NCBI RefSeq assembly: GCF_038618305.1
Contig: NZ_CP152017.1
Location: 969,501 to 1,033,500 of the forward strand
Source: Sporosarcina sp. FSL K6-2383
GTDB lineage: Bacteria; Bacillota; Bacilli; Bacillales_A; Planococcaceae
Direction: 5' to 3'
DNA: 64,000 nt
The notes below the pieces were generated by a model. The model was not told where the DNA came from and searched no databases. It saw nothing but the letters and a program-made list of their open reading frames with translations. A program made the translations under genes and the position numbers. Shown here in pieces: positions 31,752-41,128 of this stretch; the stretch's first letter is position 1; each line of letters opens with the position of its first letter.

Positions 31752-32183
31752 GGTGGCCGAGTTTCCCCAGGGTAGTCGAGTTTACCTAAAAGGTAGTCCA
31801 GTTTGTCCGAAAGGTAGTCGAGTTCGCGAAAAAGGTAGCTGAGTTTCCCCGGGGTAGCCGAGTTTTCCTGAAAGGTAGTCCAGTATGTCCGAAAGGTAGC
31901 CGAGTTAGCGAAAAAGGTAGCCGAGTTTCTCCGGGGTAGCCGAGTTTTCCTAAAAGGTAGTCCAGTATGTCCGAAAGGTAGTCGAGTTCGCGAAAAAGGT
32001 AGCTGAGTTTCCCCGGGGTAGTCGAGTTTTCCTAAAAGGTAGTCCAGTATGTCCGAAAGGTAGTCGAGTTCGCGAAAAAGGTAGCCGAGTTTCCCCGGGG
32101 TAGTCGAGTTTTCCTGAAAGGTAGTCCAGTTTGCCCGAAAGGTAGTCGAGTTCGCGAAAAAGGTAGTCGAGTTTCCCCGGGGT
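31752..32183. repeat. Family-A tandem array, 82-bp unit, about 5 copies
   Basis: GTAGTCCAGT begins at 31793, 31875, 31957, 32039 and 32121, exactly 82 bp apart. Subunits are GTAGTCGAGTTCGCG, GTAGCTGAGTTTCCCC, GTAGCCGAGTTTTCC and GTAGTCCAGTATGTCC. The left flank TCTAGGAAATTATAAAATTT (31724-31743) matches the flank of the 23.3 kb array at 17 of 20 positions, and the right flank ACTTTTTGTAGTGGAACC is also shared. It lies between convergent genes, outside the terminator of the upstream gene. Confidence 0.95.
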
Positions 32184-32236
32184 CCAAGAATATACTTTTT
32201 GTAGTGGAACCCAGCGTAGGGGAAATATATAACTTG

Positions 32237-32338
32237 TCACCCTGTAATAAAATAAAGCATGACAACGAAAAGAGTCGAACCAGTCAATCCGAATAGAAAA
32301 TCCTGCCATGTTAATCCATACTTTTTATCCTCTTTCAT
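32237..32338 (-). CDS. Small single-helix membrane protein, 33 residues
   Basis: ATG 32338 with AGGAGCGG seven bases upstream. The product starts MKEDKKYGLTWQDFLFG and then has one hydrophobic helix to its end. The charged N terminus and single transmembrane segment fit a membrane-inserted microprotein. A longer frame reaching 32443 has no binding site at its start. Function unknown. Confidence 0.6.
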   Translation of the reverse strand: MKEDKKYGLTWQDFLFGLTGSTLFVVMLYFITG

Positions 32339-32745
32339 AATAATCCGCTCCTTTGTCGATTTCCCGGGAAATAAGTTGAAATTCATTTCCTCATGAATCG
32401 GTCCTTGCCAGAAGGATAGACAAGAAGACCATATTTTAAACAATGATGACTACATATCTAGTGCCTATTTATAGAGAAGTCGTGAAAAAACATACTGTTT
32501 CATGAAATATCAGGCGGGAGCCTCTAAATACCCCATTTCGTAATTAGTGTATGCAGGCTACCGCGTATCTATGCCTATTATTGATGTGCTAACAACAAAG
32601 TGGTGACTGTCTCAAAGAATTGAACTTCATTGGATGAAATAAATAAATTCTAGCTTTCTAGTCTAAATCGGATTGCCCCGTAATAGGTTCTACTTATCGC
32701 ACAATTTTTAGTAAGTGCAGAATAGTAGTAAAGGGGAAATGAGAA
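32339..32745. other. Intergenic region, no gene seen
   Basis: AT-rich sequence between the 33-residue gene and the divergent protease gene. I see no reading frame with a binding site, no clear terminator and no consensus promoter; it presumably contains the promoters of both flanking genes. Confidence 0.4.
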
Positions 32746-35700
32746 TTGAGGAACAATAAGTTCACTTCATTTTTCAGTGCATTTCTTGCATTGGCGATGG
32801 TCTTCTCGCTACTGGCGCCGTTATCGGCAACAGCAAATGTGAATGCACCGAAGCCATTCAAACCGGACAACCGGAATGAAAGCATCATGCAACTGAAAGC
32901 AGCAGTTACGGAGCAAGAGCAAAATCAGCTAAAGCAACTACAATTGCATCCAGATTTACAAGGTCTCAAGGGGAATGAAGAAGTGAGCATCATCGTCCAT
33001 CTATCTGAAGACTCTGTTGGACTCGCACATGGTAAACAGCAGCTGAAAAATAAAAGTTTCACAGCAGCAGAACGATCGAAAGTGATAAAAAATGTGAAGA
33101 CACAGCAAGCACAAGTGAAAAAGATGATGAAAGTTAAAAATATTAGCGTTAAAGAGAAGTTTACCTACGATACAGTATTGAATGGGCTGGCGCTCACTGT
33201 TAAAGCGGACGAGCTACAGGAACTACTCAATATTCCGGGAGTCACACTGATTGAACCTGATTTACTTATGTATGCACTCGACAATCCAGCAAAAGATGGA
33301 CAAGTCGATGCAGCGATGTCAACAAGCACACCACATCTTGGCATTGAAAAGTTATGGGACAAAGGTATTAACGGGAAAAGTATTAAAGTCGGTGTCCTCG
33401 ATACGGGAATCGACTACACCCACCCAGAATTTGAAGGGATTTATAAAGGTGGCCGTAACTATATTCAACATACAAGCCAATACGCACGACCGCGAGCGGA
33501 TAATGATCCATACGAAACGACACCCAAAGACCGTGCGGCGACTACTCCGGAATTCGATGCAAGAGGGAGTTCCTTCTATACATCACATGGTACACACGTT
33601 GCCGGAACGATTGCAGCAATCGGTAACAATGCATATGGCATTAAAGGTTTGGCACCACAAGTAGACTTGTATGCCTACCGTGTCCTCGGTGGATACGGCA
33701 GTGGGGCAACATCAGGCATTATTAAAGGCATTGAAGACTCTGTAAAAGATGGCATGGATGTCATCAATTTATCACTCGGCGGATCATCTAACAGCGCCAT
33801 CGCTGCGGATGCCATCGCCATCAATAATGCGATGATTGAAGGGACAGTCGCTGTTGTGGCAACAGGCAACTCTGGACCCGAGCGTGGCACAATTGGTAAT
33901 CCCTCAACAGCAGCACTTGGTATTGCTGTCGGGAATTCAACAAATCCCGAAGTGGAACATACGGCAACAGTGTCTGTGAAGGTAGGCGCATATGAAGAAA
34001 CGACTGACATCAAACTAATGGGTGTTAAATTCGGAGAAGATCTAGCGGCAGCACTTGCAGGTGACTTCGAGGTCGTTGCCGTTCCGAACATAGGAGCAGC
34101 AACAGACTACACGGGCATTGATGTTCAAGGGAAAGTAGTACTCGTTTCCCGTGGAGACATTGCATTTGTCGATAAAATCTCAGCAGCCAAAGCGGCAGGT
34201 GCATCTGCCATTTTAATTCACAATGCATCGAACGGGGCGGGGGCGCCAGGACCGTCAGATGTTTACTTGGGTGATTCATTCGATTTCATCCCAGCATTTG
34301 ATATGTCTTACACGGAAGGTAAAGCCCTTCGTGATGCACTAGCTGCAAATGAAGGTCAAGTATCATTCAGCAATTTCACATTTACAACAACGACAGGTGA
34401 TATCATGAATCCATCTTCGTCACATGGACCGACGAATCCGGATTTTGATATTAAACCAGATGTCACGGCACCAGGAACAAATATCATGTCGGCTATACCA
34501 ATGTATGGAAAAGATTTTGCAGGTGCAGATTACAGCGAAGCCTTTGACCGTAAAACAGGCACGTCGATGGCAACACCACATATTGCAGCCATCGCAGCAT
34601 TGGTTAGACAAGCTAATCCAACTTGGACGCCATTCGATGTGAAAGTAGCAATTTCCAACACAGCAAAATTGATCGATACGAAGGACTATGACGTTTTCGC
34701 ACAAGGAGCTGGACGCGTCCAACCTTACGAAGCCGCATTCCCTACAATCCTTGCGTATTCCATGGATACAACCTCTTTTTCTGGCAATGAAGTCGCGCAT
34801 GAAAAAGGAACTGTCACATTCGGCAAATTGCCACAAGTAAAAGATCAAGCTGTCACGGTGAAAAAGCAAATACGTGTCGTTGATGCTGCTAAAAAAGGTG
34901 GTACCTATTCGGTACGTGTGGAAACGACAAAAGCATTTGGGTCTGCCAAAGTGACAGTCAATAAACCGACGTTCACATTAAATGGTACAGAAATGCTGGA
35001 GGTCACATTAAACGCACCGCAAGCAGCAACGAAAAAAGGTGACGAGCTGCTTGGGTACATTCATATTTCAGGTAGTGGCACAGAGGTTTCATTGCCATTC
35101 GCAGCAGATTTTAATGGCATAGCAGAAACAGCGATTGAAGACCTTGCGATTACGGAAACAGATCTATCATTCGATGGAGACGGCGTCAAAGACTCTGCTG
35201 TTCTCACGTTCAAATTGACAGGCGATGTCAAAACGAACTACATCGAACTTTGGGATATCATGAATCCGGACGGTGGTGAGTACGGCGATGGCTATATCGG
35301 CTACCTGCATGTAAGTTCAACCCTCGCAGCTGGTTCATATGGATTGGATATTGAAGGAACTTACAAACCGTGGGCAACAGGAATGCCGGAAACGACAATT
35401 CCAGACGGCCTTTACACAATCGACTTCACGGGAGAAACGGTATCAGGAAATCCGCCGATTATCGGTGATTATGCTGGACCTGTTGTTGTGAAATCACAGG
35501 CGGGTACAATCGAAGGAACAGTAACAGGCACAACCGCAACGGGTAGCATCATTGACAAATATGTCGACTACCAGGCCGAACTCGTTAACTACGATCTTGG
35601 CTATGACATCAACACGAAATTGAATGCAACATTTGAGGTTTTAGCAAACGATATTGTCAAATCATCAGGCGCTGTAAAACTTGCACAAGATGGAACTTTT

Positions 35701-37557
35701 TCCTTTGATGTTGGTTCATTTAATAAAAATACAGATGTTGTCAAAGTAAAATATAGTGATGCTGCAGGCAACAAGGCGGAGAAGGCTCTTGAAATAGGTG
35801 CAGTAGACCCGAACCCAGATCCGGACCCAGATCCAGATCCAGATCCAGATCCAATCACCACCTATGTTGTGAATAAAACGAGCTTGACAATGGGCATTGA
35901 TCAGCAAGACCAACTTATTGTCACTGAAAAAACGACAAACCCAGACGGTACAGTCACAGAGAAGGATGTCACAGCAAGAGGAAGCTATAGTAGTACTAAT
36001 AGCAAAGTTGCGACGGTTCAAAAAGGCCTCGTCACAGCAAAAGCGATTGGAACAACGCAAGTCCGCATTCAACTGCCCCAACAACAGCCAATCATAGTGG
36101 ACGTTGAAGTGAAAGCGGCCCCGCAGGACATCGTTACCTATGCTGTTAATAAAACCAACTTAACATTAGGTGTTGGTCAACAAGAACAGCTCATCGTCAT
36201 AGAAACAACGATTAAACCCGATGGTACAGTGATAGAGAAAGACGTTACTGCAAGAGGAAGCTACAGTGTTGTTAACAACAGCGTTGCAACAGTCCAAAAA
36301 GGTCTTGTCAATGCAAAAAAAGTTGGAAAAACACAAATCCGCGTCAATATTCCTAACCAAGAACCAATCTTCGTCTATCTTGAAGTGACGAAAATCCAGC
36401 AAGACATCGTCGACTATCAGGTGAGTCACACGAGTATGAAGCTTCAAGCAGGACAACAACAACAGCTAAAAGTAACAGAGATAACGACTAAACCGAATGG
36501 CCAAATTACTAACAAAGATGTCACAGTAACAACAAAATTCAATGTTGCGAATAACCAAATCGCAACAGTCCAAAAAGGTCTCGTAACAGCGAAAGCAGCT
36601 GGAAAAACACAAGTGCGTGTTATGATTCCAGACCAAGAACCAATCCTGGTCTACCTCGAAGTCACAGAGGTGCAGAAAGATGTCATCACGTATTCGGTGA
36701 ATAAGGAAACAGTTACGCTGACAGTCGGTCAGCAGGAGCAGCTGAAGGTCACAGAAACAACAACCAAGCCAAATGGTCAGATCATTACCAAAGACGTTAC
36801 CGCAACGGGACCTTACAATGTTGTCAACAACAAAGTGGCAACTATCAAAAAAGGTCTTATCGCGGCACTTACGCCTGGAAGTACACAGGCACGAATTATG
36901 ATTCCAAATCAACCGACAATTCTCGTGTACATTAACGTGAAAGACGTGGAAAAGGATAGTGTGACCTATTCAGTTAATACCACAGATTTACAGTTAATTA
37001 TCGGACAACAAGAACAAATCACTGTTACAGAAATAACGACCAAGCCGAGCGGGGAAATTATCACAAAAGATATCACAGGTGCGGCAAACTTCAACGTCAT
37101 CAACAATCAAATTGCGACGGTTAAAAAAGGCGTTGTCACAGCACATAAAGTAGGGAAAACACAAGTAAATGTCAAAATCTCTGACCAAGCTACACAATTT
37201 GTTTATCTAGAGGTAGTAGAAGCGCCACAAGCAATTGTGACCTATTCAGTCGACACAAATAATCTAGAGCTCAAAGTGGGGGAGCAGCAGCAATTGGCAG
37301 TTATTGAAACCACATTAACACCGGACGGCTCTTTAACAACAAAAGATGTGACAGCCGGCACCACATTCACACCATCCAACAACAAAGTTGTGAAATTGAA
37401 CAAAGGCCTTGTCACAGCAGTTGGCCCAGGAAAAGCTGTTATTACGGTAGCACACCCGAACTTCACGACAATAGTCTATGCAACTATTGAATCAGTTGAG
37501 GGGAGTATCTTAAAACCAGTGGAAGAAGTGCAAACACATGTTTACATTGAAAACTAA
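32746..37557 (+). CDS. Large secreted subtilisin-family serine protease with PA domain and six C-terminal repeats
   Basis: 1603 residues, TTG start behind AAGGGG. Signal peptide about residues 1-30; I9-type propeptide about 60-170; S8 catalytic domain with Asp219 (VLDTGIDYTHPEF), His281 (SHGTHVAGT) and Ser607 (GTSMATPHIAA); a PA domain inserted before the serine (about 410-530); beta-rich Fn3-like domains to about 1020; an acidic (DP)n linker near 1025-1040; then six repeats of about 90 residues, each starting TYxVN or similar, with QQxQL and VTExTTKPxG phrases, resembling bacterial Ig-like modules. There is no LPXTG and no SLH domain, so retention at the wall, if any, would rely on the repeats. 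Vpr-like minor extracellular proteases are the nearest named relatives. Confidence 0.9.
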   Translation: MRNNKFTSFFSAFLALAMVFSLLAPLSATANVNAPKPFKPDNRNESIMQLKAAVTEQEQNQLKQLQLHPDLQGLKGNEEVSIIVHLSEDSVGLAHGKQQLKNKSFTAAERSKVIKNVKTQQAQVKKMMKVKNISVKEKFTYDTVLNGLALTVKADELQELLNIPGVTLIEPDLLMYALDNPAKDGQVDAAMSTSTPHLGIEKLWDKGINGKSIKVGVLDTGIDYTHPEFEGIYKGGRNYIQHTSQYARPRADNDPYETTPKDRAATTPEFDARGSSFYTSHGTHVAGTIAAIGNNAYGIKGLAPQVDLYAYRVLGGYGSGATSGIIKGIEDSVKDGMDVINLSLGGSSNSAIAADAIAINNAMIEGTVAVVATGNSGPERGTIGNPSTAALGIAVGNSTNPEVEHTATVSVKVGAYEETTDIKLMGVKFGEDLAAALAGDFEVVAVPNIGAATDYTGIDVQGKVVLVSRGDIAFVDKISAAKAAGASAILIHNASNGAGAPGPSDVYLGDSFDFIPAFDMSYTEGKALRDALAANEGQVSFSNFTFTTTTGDIMNPSSSHGPTNPDFDIKPDVTAPGTNIMSAIPMYGKDFAGADYSEAFDRKTGTSMATPHIAAIAALVRQANPTWTPFDVKVAISNTAKLIDTKDYDVFAQGAGRVQPYEAAFPTILAYSMDTTSFSGNEVAHEKGTVTFGKLPQVKDQAVTVKKQIRVVDAAKKGGTYSVRVETTKAFGSAKVTVNKPTFTLNGTEMLEVTLNAPQAATKKGDELLGYIHISGSGTEVSLPFAADFNGIAETAIEDLAITETDLSFDGDGVKDSAVLTFKLTGDVKTNYIELWDIMNPDGGEYGDGYIGYLHVSSTLAAGSYGLDIEGTYKPWATGMPETTIPDGLYTIDFTGETVSGNPPIIGDYAGPVVVKSQAGTIEGTVTGTTATGSIIDKYVDYQAELVNYDLGYDINTKLNATFEVLANDIVKSSGAVKLAQDGTFSFDVGSFNKNTDVVKVKYSDAAGNKAEKALEIGAVDPNPDPDPDPDPDPDPITTYVVNKTSLTMGIDQQDQLIVTEKTTNPDGTVTEKDVTARGSYSSTNSKVATVQKGLVTAKAIGTTQVRIQLPQQQPIIVDVEVKAAPQDIVTYAVNKTNLTLGVGQQEQLIVIETTIKPDGTVIEKDVTARGSYSVVNNSVATVQKGLVNAKKVGKTQIRVNIPNQEPIFVYLEVTKIQQDIVDYQVSHTSMKLQAGQQQQLKVTEITTKPNGQITNKDVTVTTKFNVANNQIATVQKGLVTAKAAGKTQVRVMIPDQEPILVYLEVTEVQKDVITYSVNKETVTLTVGQQEQLKVTETTTKPNGQIITKDVTATGPYNVVNNKVATIKKGLIAALTPGSTQARIMIPNQPTILVYINVKDVEKDSVTYSVNTTDLQLIIGQQEQITVTEITTKPSGEIITKDITGAANFNVINNQIATVKKGVVTAHKVGKTQVNVKISDQATQFVYLEVVEAPQAIVTYSVDTNNLELKVGEQQQLAVIETTLTPDGSLTTKDVTAGTTFTPSNNKVVKLNKGLVTAVGPGKAVITVAHPNFTTIVYATIESVEGSILKPVEEVQTHVYIEN

Positions 37558-37580
37558 GTATTTGTTTTGAATTCACGGTG

Positions 37581-37616
37581 ATAGGGAATACCTAGTGTAT
37601 CAAGGGTATTCCCTAT
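37581..37616 (+). terminator. Hairpin terminator after the protease gene
   Basis: Perfect 12-bp stem ATAGGGAATACC / GGTATTCCCTAT; the following T-tract is weak (TTATGTATT). Confidence 0.65.
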
Positions 37617-37716
37617 TTATGTATTAAATTAGGGAAAAAATTTGAAATTAAGGGTATAAAGGAGTATAAGTGGATTAAAATAACGGAGTTTCCGTAATGA
37701 TAAAGGAAGTGCACTT

Positions 37717-38331
37717 ATGACAGACATAAATAGCGATGCAATGGAATTGCTACACAAAAAACCGAGGCAGCAAAATGGAGTAGCAAGAAGAGCTGCATCT
37801 GACAGAAAATACAGGACATCATCTGCTGCCGTACAAGATTACGTTGTACTCGATTTTGAAACAACTGGATTCCGTGCCGGTGCAGATCGAATCATTCAAA
37901 TCGGAGCCGTCAAATATATGAAACATGAAAAAACAGACATCCTAAATACATTAATTAATCCACAACGCCATATTCCACAATCAGTTACTCAGCTCACAGG
38001 GATATCAAACGAAATAGTACAATCTGCACCAACAATCGAACAAAAGATTGAAGAATTGATTGATTTCATCGGAGATTTACCAATTATTATTCATAATGCA
38101 CCATTCGATATGGGGTTTTTGTATGCGCTCGAATTCAGCATTAATGTAAACATCCCCGAATATACTGTCATCGACACAGTAAAGCTTGCCCGGAAAATGA
38201 TCCGCGAAACACCTAACCATAAACTGACAACGCTAACAGAGTTTCTTCAACTCGAACACGATGCCCATGATGCAATAGGAGACTGCCTAGCTACCGCAGC
38301 AATTTTTCAATACTGCACGAAGAATCGGTAA
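37717..38331 (+). CDS. DEDDh-type 3'-5' exonuclease (DNA polymerase III epsilon-like)
   Basis: 204 residues; the exonuclease domain starts near residue 40. Motif I is VLDFETTGF (Asp, Glu), motif II HNAPFDMGFL (Asp), motif III HDAIGDCLAT (His, Asp). It is free-standing, without a polymerase or helicase domain, so it acts in repair or RNA/DNA trimming rather than as replicative proofreader (inference). RBS AAAGGAAGTG precedes the ATG. Confidence 0.9.
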   Translation: MTDINSDAMELLHKKPRQQNGVARRAASDRKYRTSSAAVQDYVVLDFETTGFRAGADRIIQIGAVKYMKHEKTDILNTLINPQRHIPQSVTQLTGISNEIVQSAPTIEQKIEELIDFIGDLPIIIHNAPFDMGFLYALEFSINVNIPEYTVIDTVKLARKMIRETPNHKLTTLTEFLQLEHDAHDAIGDCLATAAIFQYCTKNR

Positions 38332-38395
38332 TTATTTTCCACCGCGAGCAGGTGTCGTTTACAGAAAATCATCATTTCTGAATGGGGTGGATAAT

Positions 38396-39547
38396 GTGAA
38401 GAAAATGATAGTTGCCATTTGTACAATGCTAATCATCGTCGTTGTTTTTAGCACAACACAAAGTAAAGCAGCCGACAAAAAGCCAACACACCACGTTGGA
38501 CTTCATGATCGTTTGCTAGATTTCACAGATGTGCGCGTTATCGACAATGATATGAAAGTACCGCTCGACGATATTGCGAAGGTGTTATACCTCCCAGTAG
38601 AACAAGAAAACAACAGCATATACATCCGGAAGCGTGGTATTGAAATCAGCTACAGCTATATCACACGACAAACGGCAAAAGACGGGGTGCCAATTAGCTG
38701 GTCACCTATCGTCAATGTGGGCGGTGAATTGTTCATCAGCGTCAAATACATCGCTCGCGAAATCGGCTTTAAAACAGAGTACCTTCAGAAGCTAAAAACA
38801 CTACGCATTTACCGCGACGATTACACGCATATGAGCCATGCTGATTACGAAAAAAAGCTTCACCAGTTATTAGATGAAAAAAAGCCTGTCATCACACAAG
38901 TCAATCCAACTAAAAAATCGCCCGTCAATGTCTACTTAACCTTCGACGATGGCCCCAACCAATTCACAACCATCAACAATAAAATCCTAAAAAAATACAA
39001 CATCCAAGGCTCATTCTTCTTTCTTGGAAAGCATATGAAAAACAACGAAAGTATCGTCAAAGAAGTATTCGATGCAGGTCACTACATCGGCACCCACAGC
39101 ATGACGCATGACAAAAACAAAGTATACAAATCACCAAAATCCTTCATCGACGAAATGAATGAAGGTACAAAGCTCATTCTACAAATGACAGGTCAGGACG
39201 CCAAACTACTGCGTGTTCCATACGGCAGTAAACCGCACGTCACACCCGACATGCAAAAGCTACTCACCAGCAACAATTATAAAATGTGGGACTGGGACGT
39301 CGATCCCGCCGACTGGAAATACACCGACAAACAAGCAGATAAAATCACCCAAAATGTCCGTGACGGCGTTGAAAAAGCCTACAAATCTGGCGACCGCGAC
39401 ATCATCATCCTACTCCACGACCGCAGCCAAACAACAAAAGCCCTGCCACAAATCATCGAATGGCTCCAACAAGAGGGCTACACCATCAAAACATACGAAC
39501 CAACCCAACATATCATCCGAAACTTCCTAAACGACACAGAGCTTTAA
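38396..39547 (+). CDS. Secreted polysaccharide deacetylase with N-terminal copper-amine-oxidase-like domain
   Basis: 383 residues starting at GTG 38396 behind GGGGTGG. Signal peptide about 1-28 ending SKAA. The first 100 mature residues resemble the copper amine oxidase N-terminal-like wall module (VPLDDIAKVLYLPV, SVKYIAREIGF). The NodB domain follows: TFDDGPN near residue 182, HSMTHD, RVPYGS, WDWDVDPADWKY and ILLHDR. Likely removes N-acetyl groups from peptidoglycan or a wall polysaccharide outside the membrane. It has its own terminator. Confidence 0.9.
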   Translation: MKKMIVAICTMLIIVVVFSTTQSKAADKKPTHHVGLHDRLLDFTDVRVIDNDMKVPLDDIAKVLYLPVEQENNSIYIRKRGIEISYSYITRQTAKDGVPISWSPIVNVGGELFISVKYIAREIGFKTEYLQKLKTLRIYRDDYTHMSHADYEKKLHQLLDEKKPVITQVNPTKKSPVNVYLTFDDGPNQFTTINNKILKKYNIQGSFFFLGKHMKNNESIVKEVFDAGHYIGTHSMTHDKNKVYKSPKSFIDEMNEGTKLILQMTGQDAKLLRVPYGSKPHVTPDMQKLLTSNNYKMWDWDVDPADWKYTDKQADKITQNVRDGVEKAYKSGDRDIIILLHDRSQTTKALPQIIEWLQQEGYTIKTYEPTQHIIRNFLNDTEL

Positions 39548-39551
39548 CTCT

Positions 39552-39574
39552 AAAAACCGCCCGTGCGGTTTTTT
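39552..39574 (+). terminator. Rho-independent terminator of the deacetylase gene
   Basis: AAAAACCGC / GCGGTTTTTT with a CCGT loop. Confidence 0.93.
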
Positions 39575-39610
39575 AGTGTGTCCAGGCTAGCGTCGGGGGA
39601 GGAACTTTAC

Positions 39611-39911
39611 CCAAAAAGTTGTTTACTTCGCCGTGAACGTTGTCTACTTCGGGTAAAACGTTGTCAACTTCGCCGTGAACGTTGTTTACTCCGGGTAAAA
39701 CGCTGTCAACTTCACCATGAACGTTGTTTACTTTGGGTAAAACGCTGTCAACTTCGCCGTGAACGTTGTCTACTTCGGGTAAAACGTTGCCAACTCCGCA
39801 GTGAACGTTGTTTACTTTGGGTGAAACGTTGTCAACTCCGCCGTGAACGTTGTCTACTCCAACTCACAACAAACAGACAACTCTTCATACAAACAGACAA
39901 CGTTTTGACAG
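39611..39911. repeat. Family-C tandem array, 21-bp unit (AACGTTGTCTAC), minus orientation
   Basis: Two alternating 21-bp units: AACGTTGTCTACTTCGGGTA and AACGTTGTCAACTTCGCCGT. Unit starts at 39636, 39657, 39678, 39699 and 39720 are exactly 21 bp apart, making a 42-bp dimer repeated about six times, then three decayed units (GACAACTC, CAGACAACG). Because 21 is a multiple of three, a 120-codon frame (LRRERC LLRVKRCQ) stays open by default and is not taken as a gene. The core GTAGACAACGTT read on the minus strand is the same as in the array at 42.2 kb. Confidence 0.92.
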
Positions 39912-40018
39912 GCCAAACAATCTAAATTCCGAACCACTTGTCATATTCTGCGAAATCTGCTATTCTACCATTGAATGAAGAAGATTCAGTCAACTGAAAA
40001 GGAGGACAAACTATCAAA

Positions 40019-40981
40019 ATGAATCGCCGCCCACCGGACGACCTTATTTCGCTAGAGCGCCTACTGGCACGATTACCCCAAAACCATGGCAAATACCAAA
40101 CCATTAGTCAAAAATTATACCAAGCAAAAGCTGGTTATGCCGGCGAACTCATCATTGATCGCATTCTCAACGAGATTACCTTCCCAAAAGGGACCATTAT
40201 TATCAAAGACCTAACCTTGGAAATCAACCCCAATTTCCTCGTACAGCTAGATACCCTAATCCTGACTCCCACATCTATCATTCTTTTGGAAATCAAAAAC
40301 TATTCCGGCACTGTCCTGTTCGACGAAGCCTCTGGAAAAACAACGAAAATCTCACCAGGAGATGAAATCGAAAAGTATGACTGCATCATCCATCAGTTAG
40401 ATCGTGCAACGGAAGCTATCCGAGGATACCTTAGAAAACGGCACATCAATCTTCCTATCAACCCCATACTCGTCATGGCCAACCAACGTACCGAAATACC
40501 TGTTTTCCCTGAAACTGTCCCGCTTAAATTCACCAAACAGCTACCTCGGTATATTCGTACACTTATTGGAAATACAGACGCAATCACAACACAACAAGTG
40601 ACAGCAGTCTCCAATCAACTTCGGGCTGCCCAAGTCAAATGGAAACGTATTCCCGCGTGTGAAAAACACACAATTTCCGCAACAGAGCTAAAACAAGGTG
40701 TTCTGTGCCTTGACTGTAGCGCAATCATGTCAAGAATGAGAGGTCGCACATGGATCTGTAATTCATGCGGAAAATCGAGTGAAGGAGCACTCGAGCAGTC
40801 CATCGCCGATTGGTACCTGCTCATCAGTCCAACACTCACCAACAAGCAACTTCGCCATTTTCTTAAATTAAATTCAAACTCCGCCGCAAGTATCATTTTT
40901 CGTCAGCTGCGGCTTCACAGAAAAGGGAATCCCCCAGGAACCCTCTACACCTGGGACTACAAACTACCATTGCATAAGTAG
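40019..40981 (+). CDS. NERD-domain protein with C-terminal zinc-ribbon-like segment
   Basis: 320 residues. The NERD (nuclease-related) domain covers about residues 35-150: GYAGELIIDRIL, then QLDTLILTPTSIILLEIKNYSG with the conserved D and ExK residues of the nuclease-like fold. A cysteine set around residues 230-255 (LCLDCS, WICNSCG) suggests a small metal-binding ribbon. GGAGG is 13 bases from the ATG, rather far, but no closer start codon exists. Biochemical role not established; nucleic-acid processing is an inference from the fold. Confidence 0.85.
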   Translation: MNRRPPDDLISLERLLARLPQNHGKYQTISQKLYQAKAGYAGELIIDRILNEITFPKGTIIIKDLTLEINPNFLVQLDTLILTPTSIILLEIKNYSGTVLFDEASGKTTKISPGDEIEKYDCIIHQLDRATEAIRGYLRKRHINLPINPILVMANQRTEIPVFPETVPLKFTKQLPRYIRTLIGNTDAITTQQVTAVSNQLRAAQVKWKRIPACEKHTISATELKQGVLCLDCSAIMSRMRGRTWICNSCGKSSEGALEQSIADWYLLISPTLTNKQLRHFLKLNSNSAASIIFRQLRLHRKGNPPGTLYTWDYKLPLHK

Positions 40982-40987
40982 CCGCTT

Positions 40988-41017
40988 AAAAAGCCGTCCG
41001 GTGAAGGACGGTTTTTT
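40988..41017 (+). terminator. Rho-independent terminator of the NERD gene
   Basis: CCGTCC / GGACGG stem extended by AAAAAG / TTTTTT. Confidence 0.88.
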
Positions 41018-41128
41018 GGATTGGCGTATGGCGAGATAAGCTATATAATGAGTAGGTTGGTATTCGGGAACAATTTATCATGCAGTACGTTTAGTATAAA
41101 TGATGTAAAATAGATGGAGGTTTTTTAG

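Noticed and set aside
31950..32309. Minus-strand frames of 77 and 119 codons over the 31.8 kb array
   Set aside because: Same repeat artefact; the peptides repeat those of the 23.3 kb array in shifted frames.
39563..39925. 120-codon frame with a Cys/Arg-rich repeated peptide
   Set aside because: It is the 21-bp family-C repeat read in frame; the start overlaps a terminator and there is no binding site.
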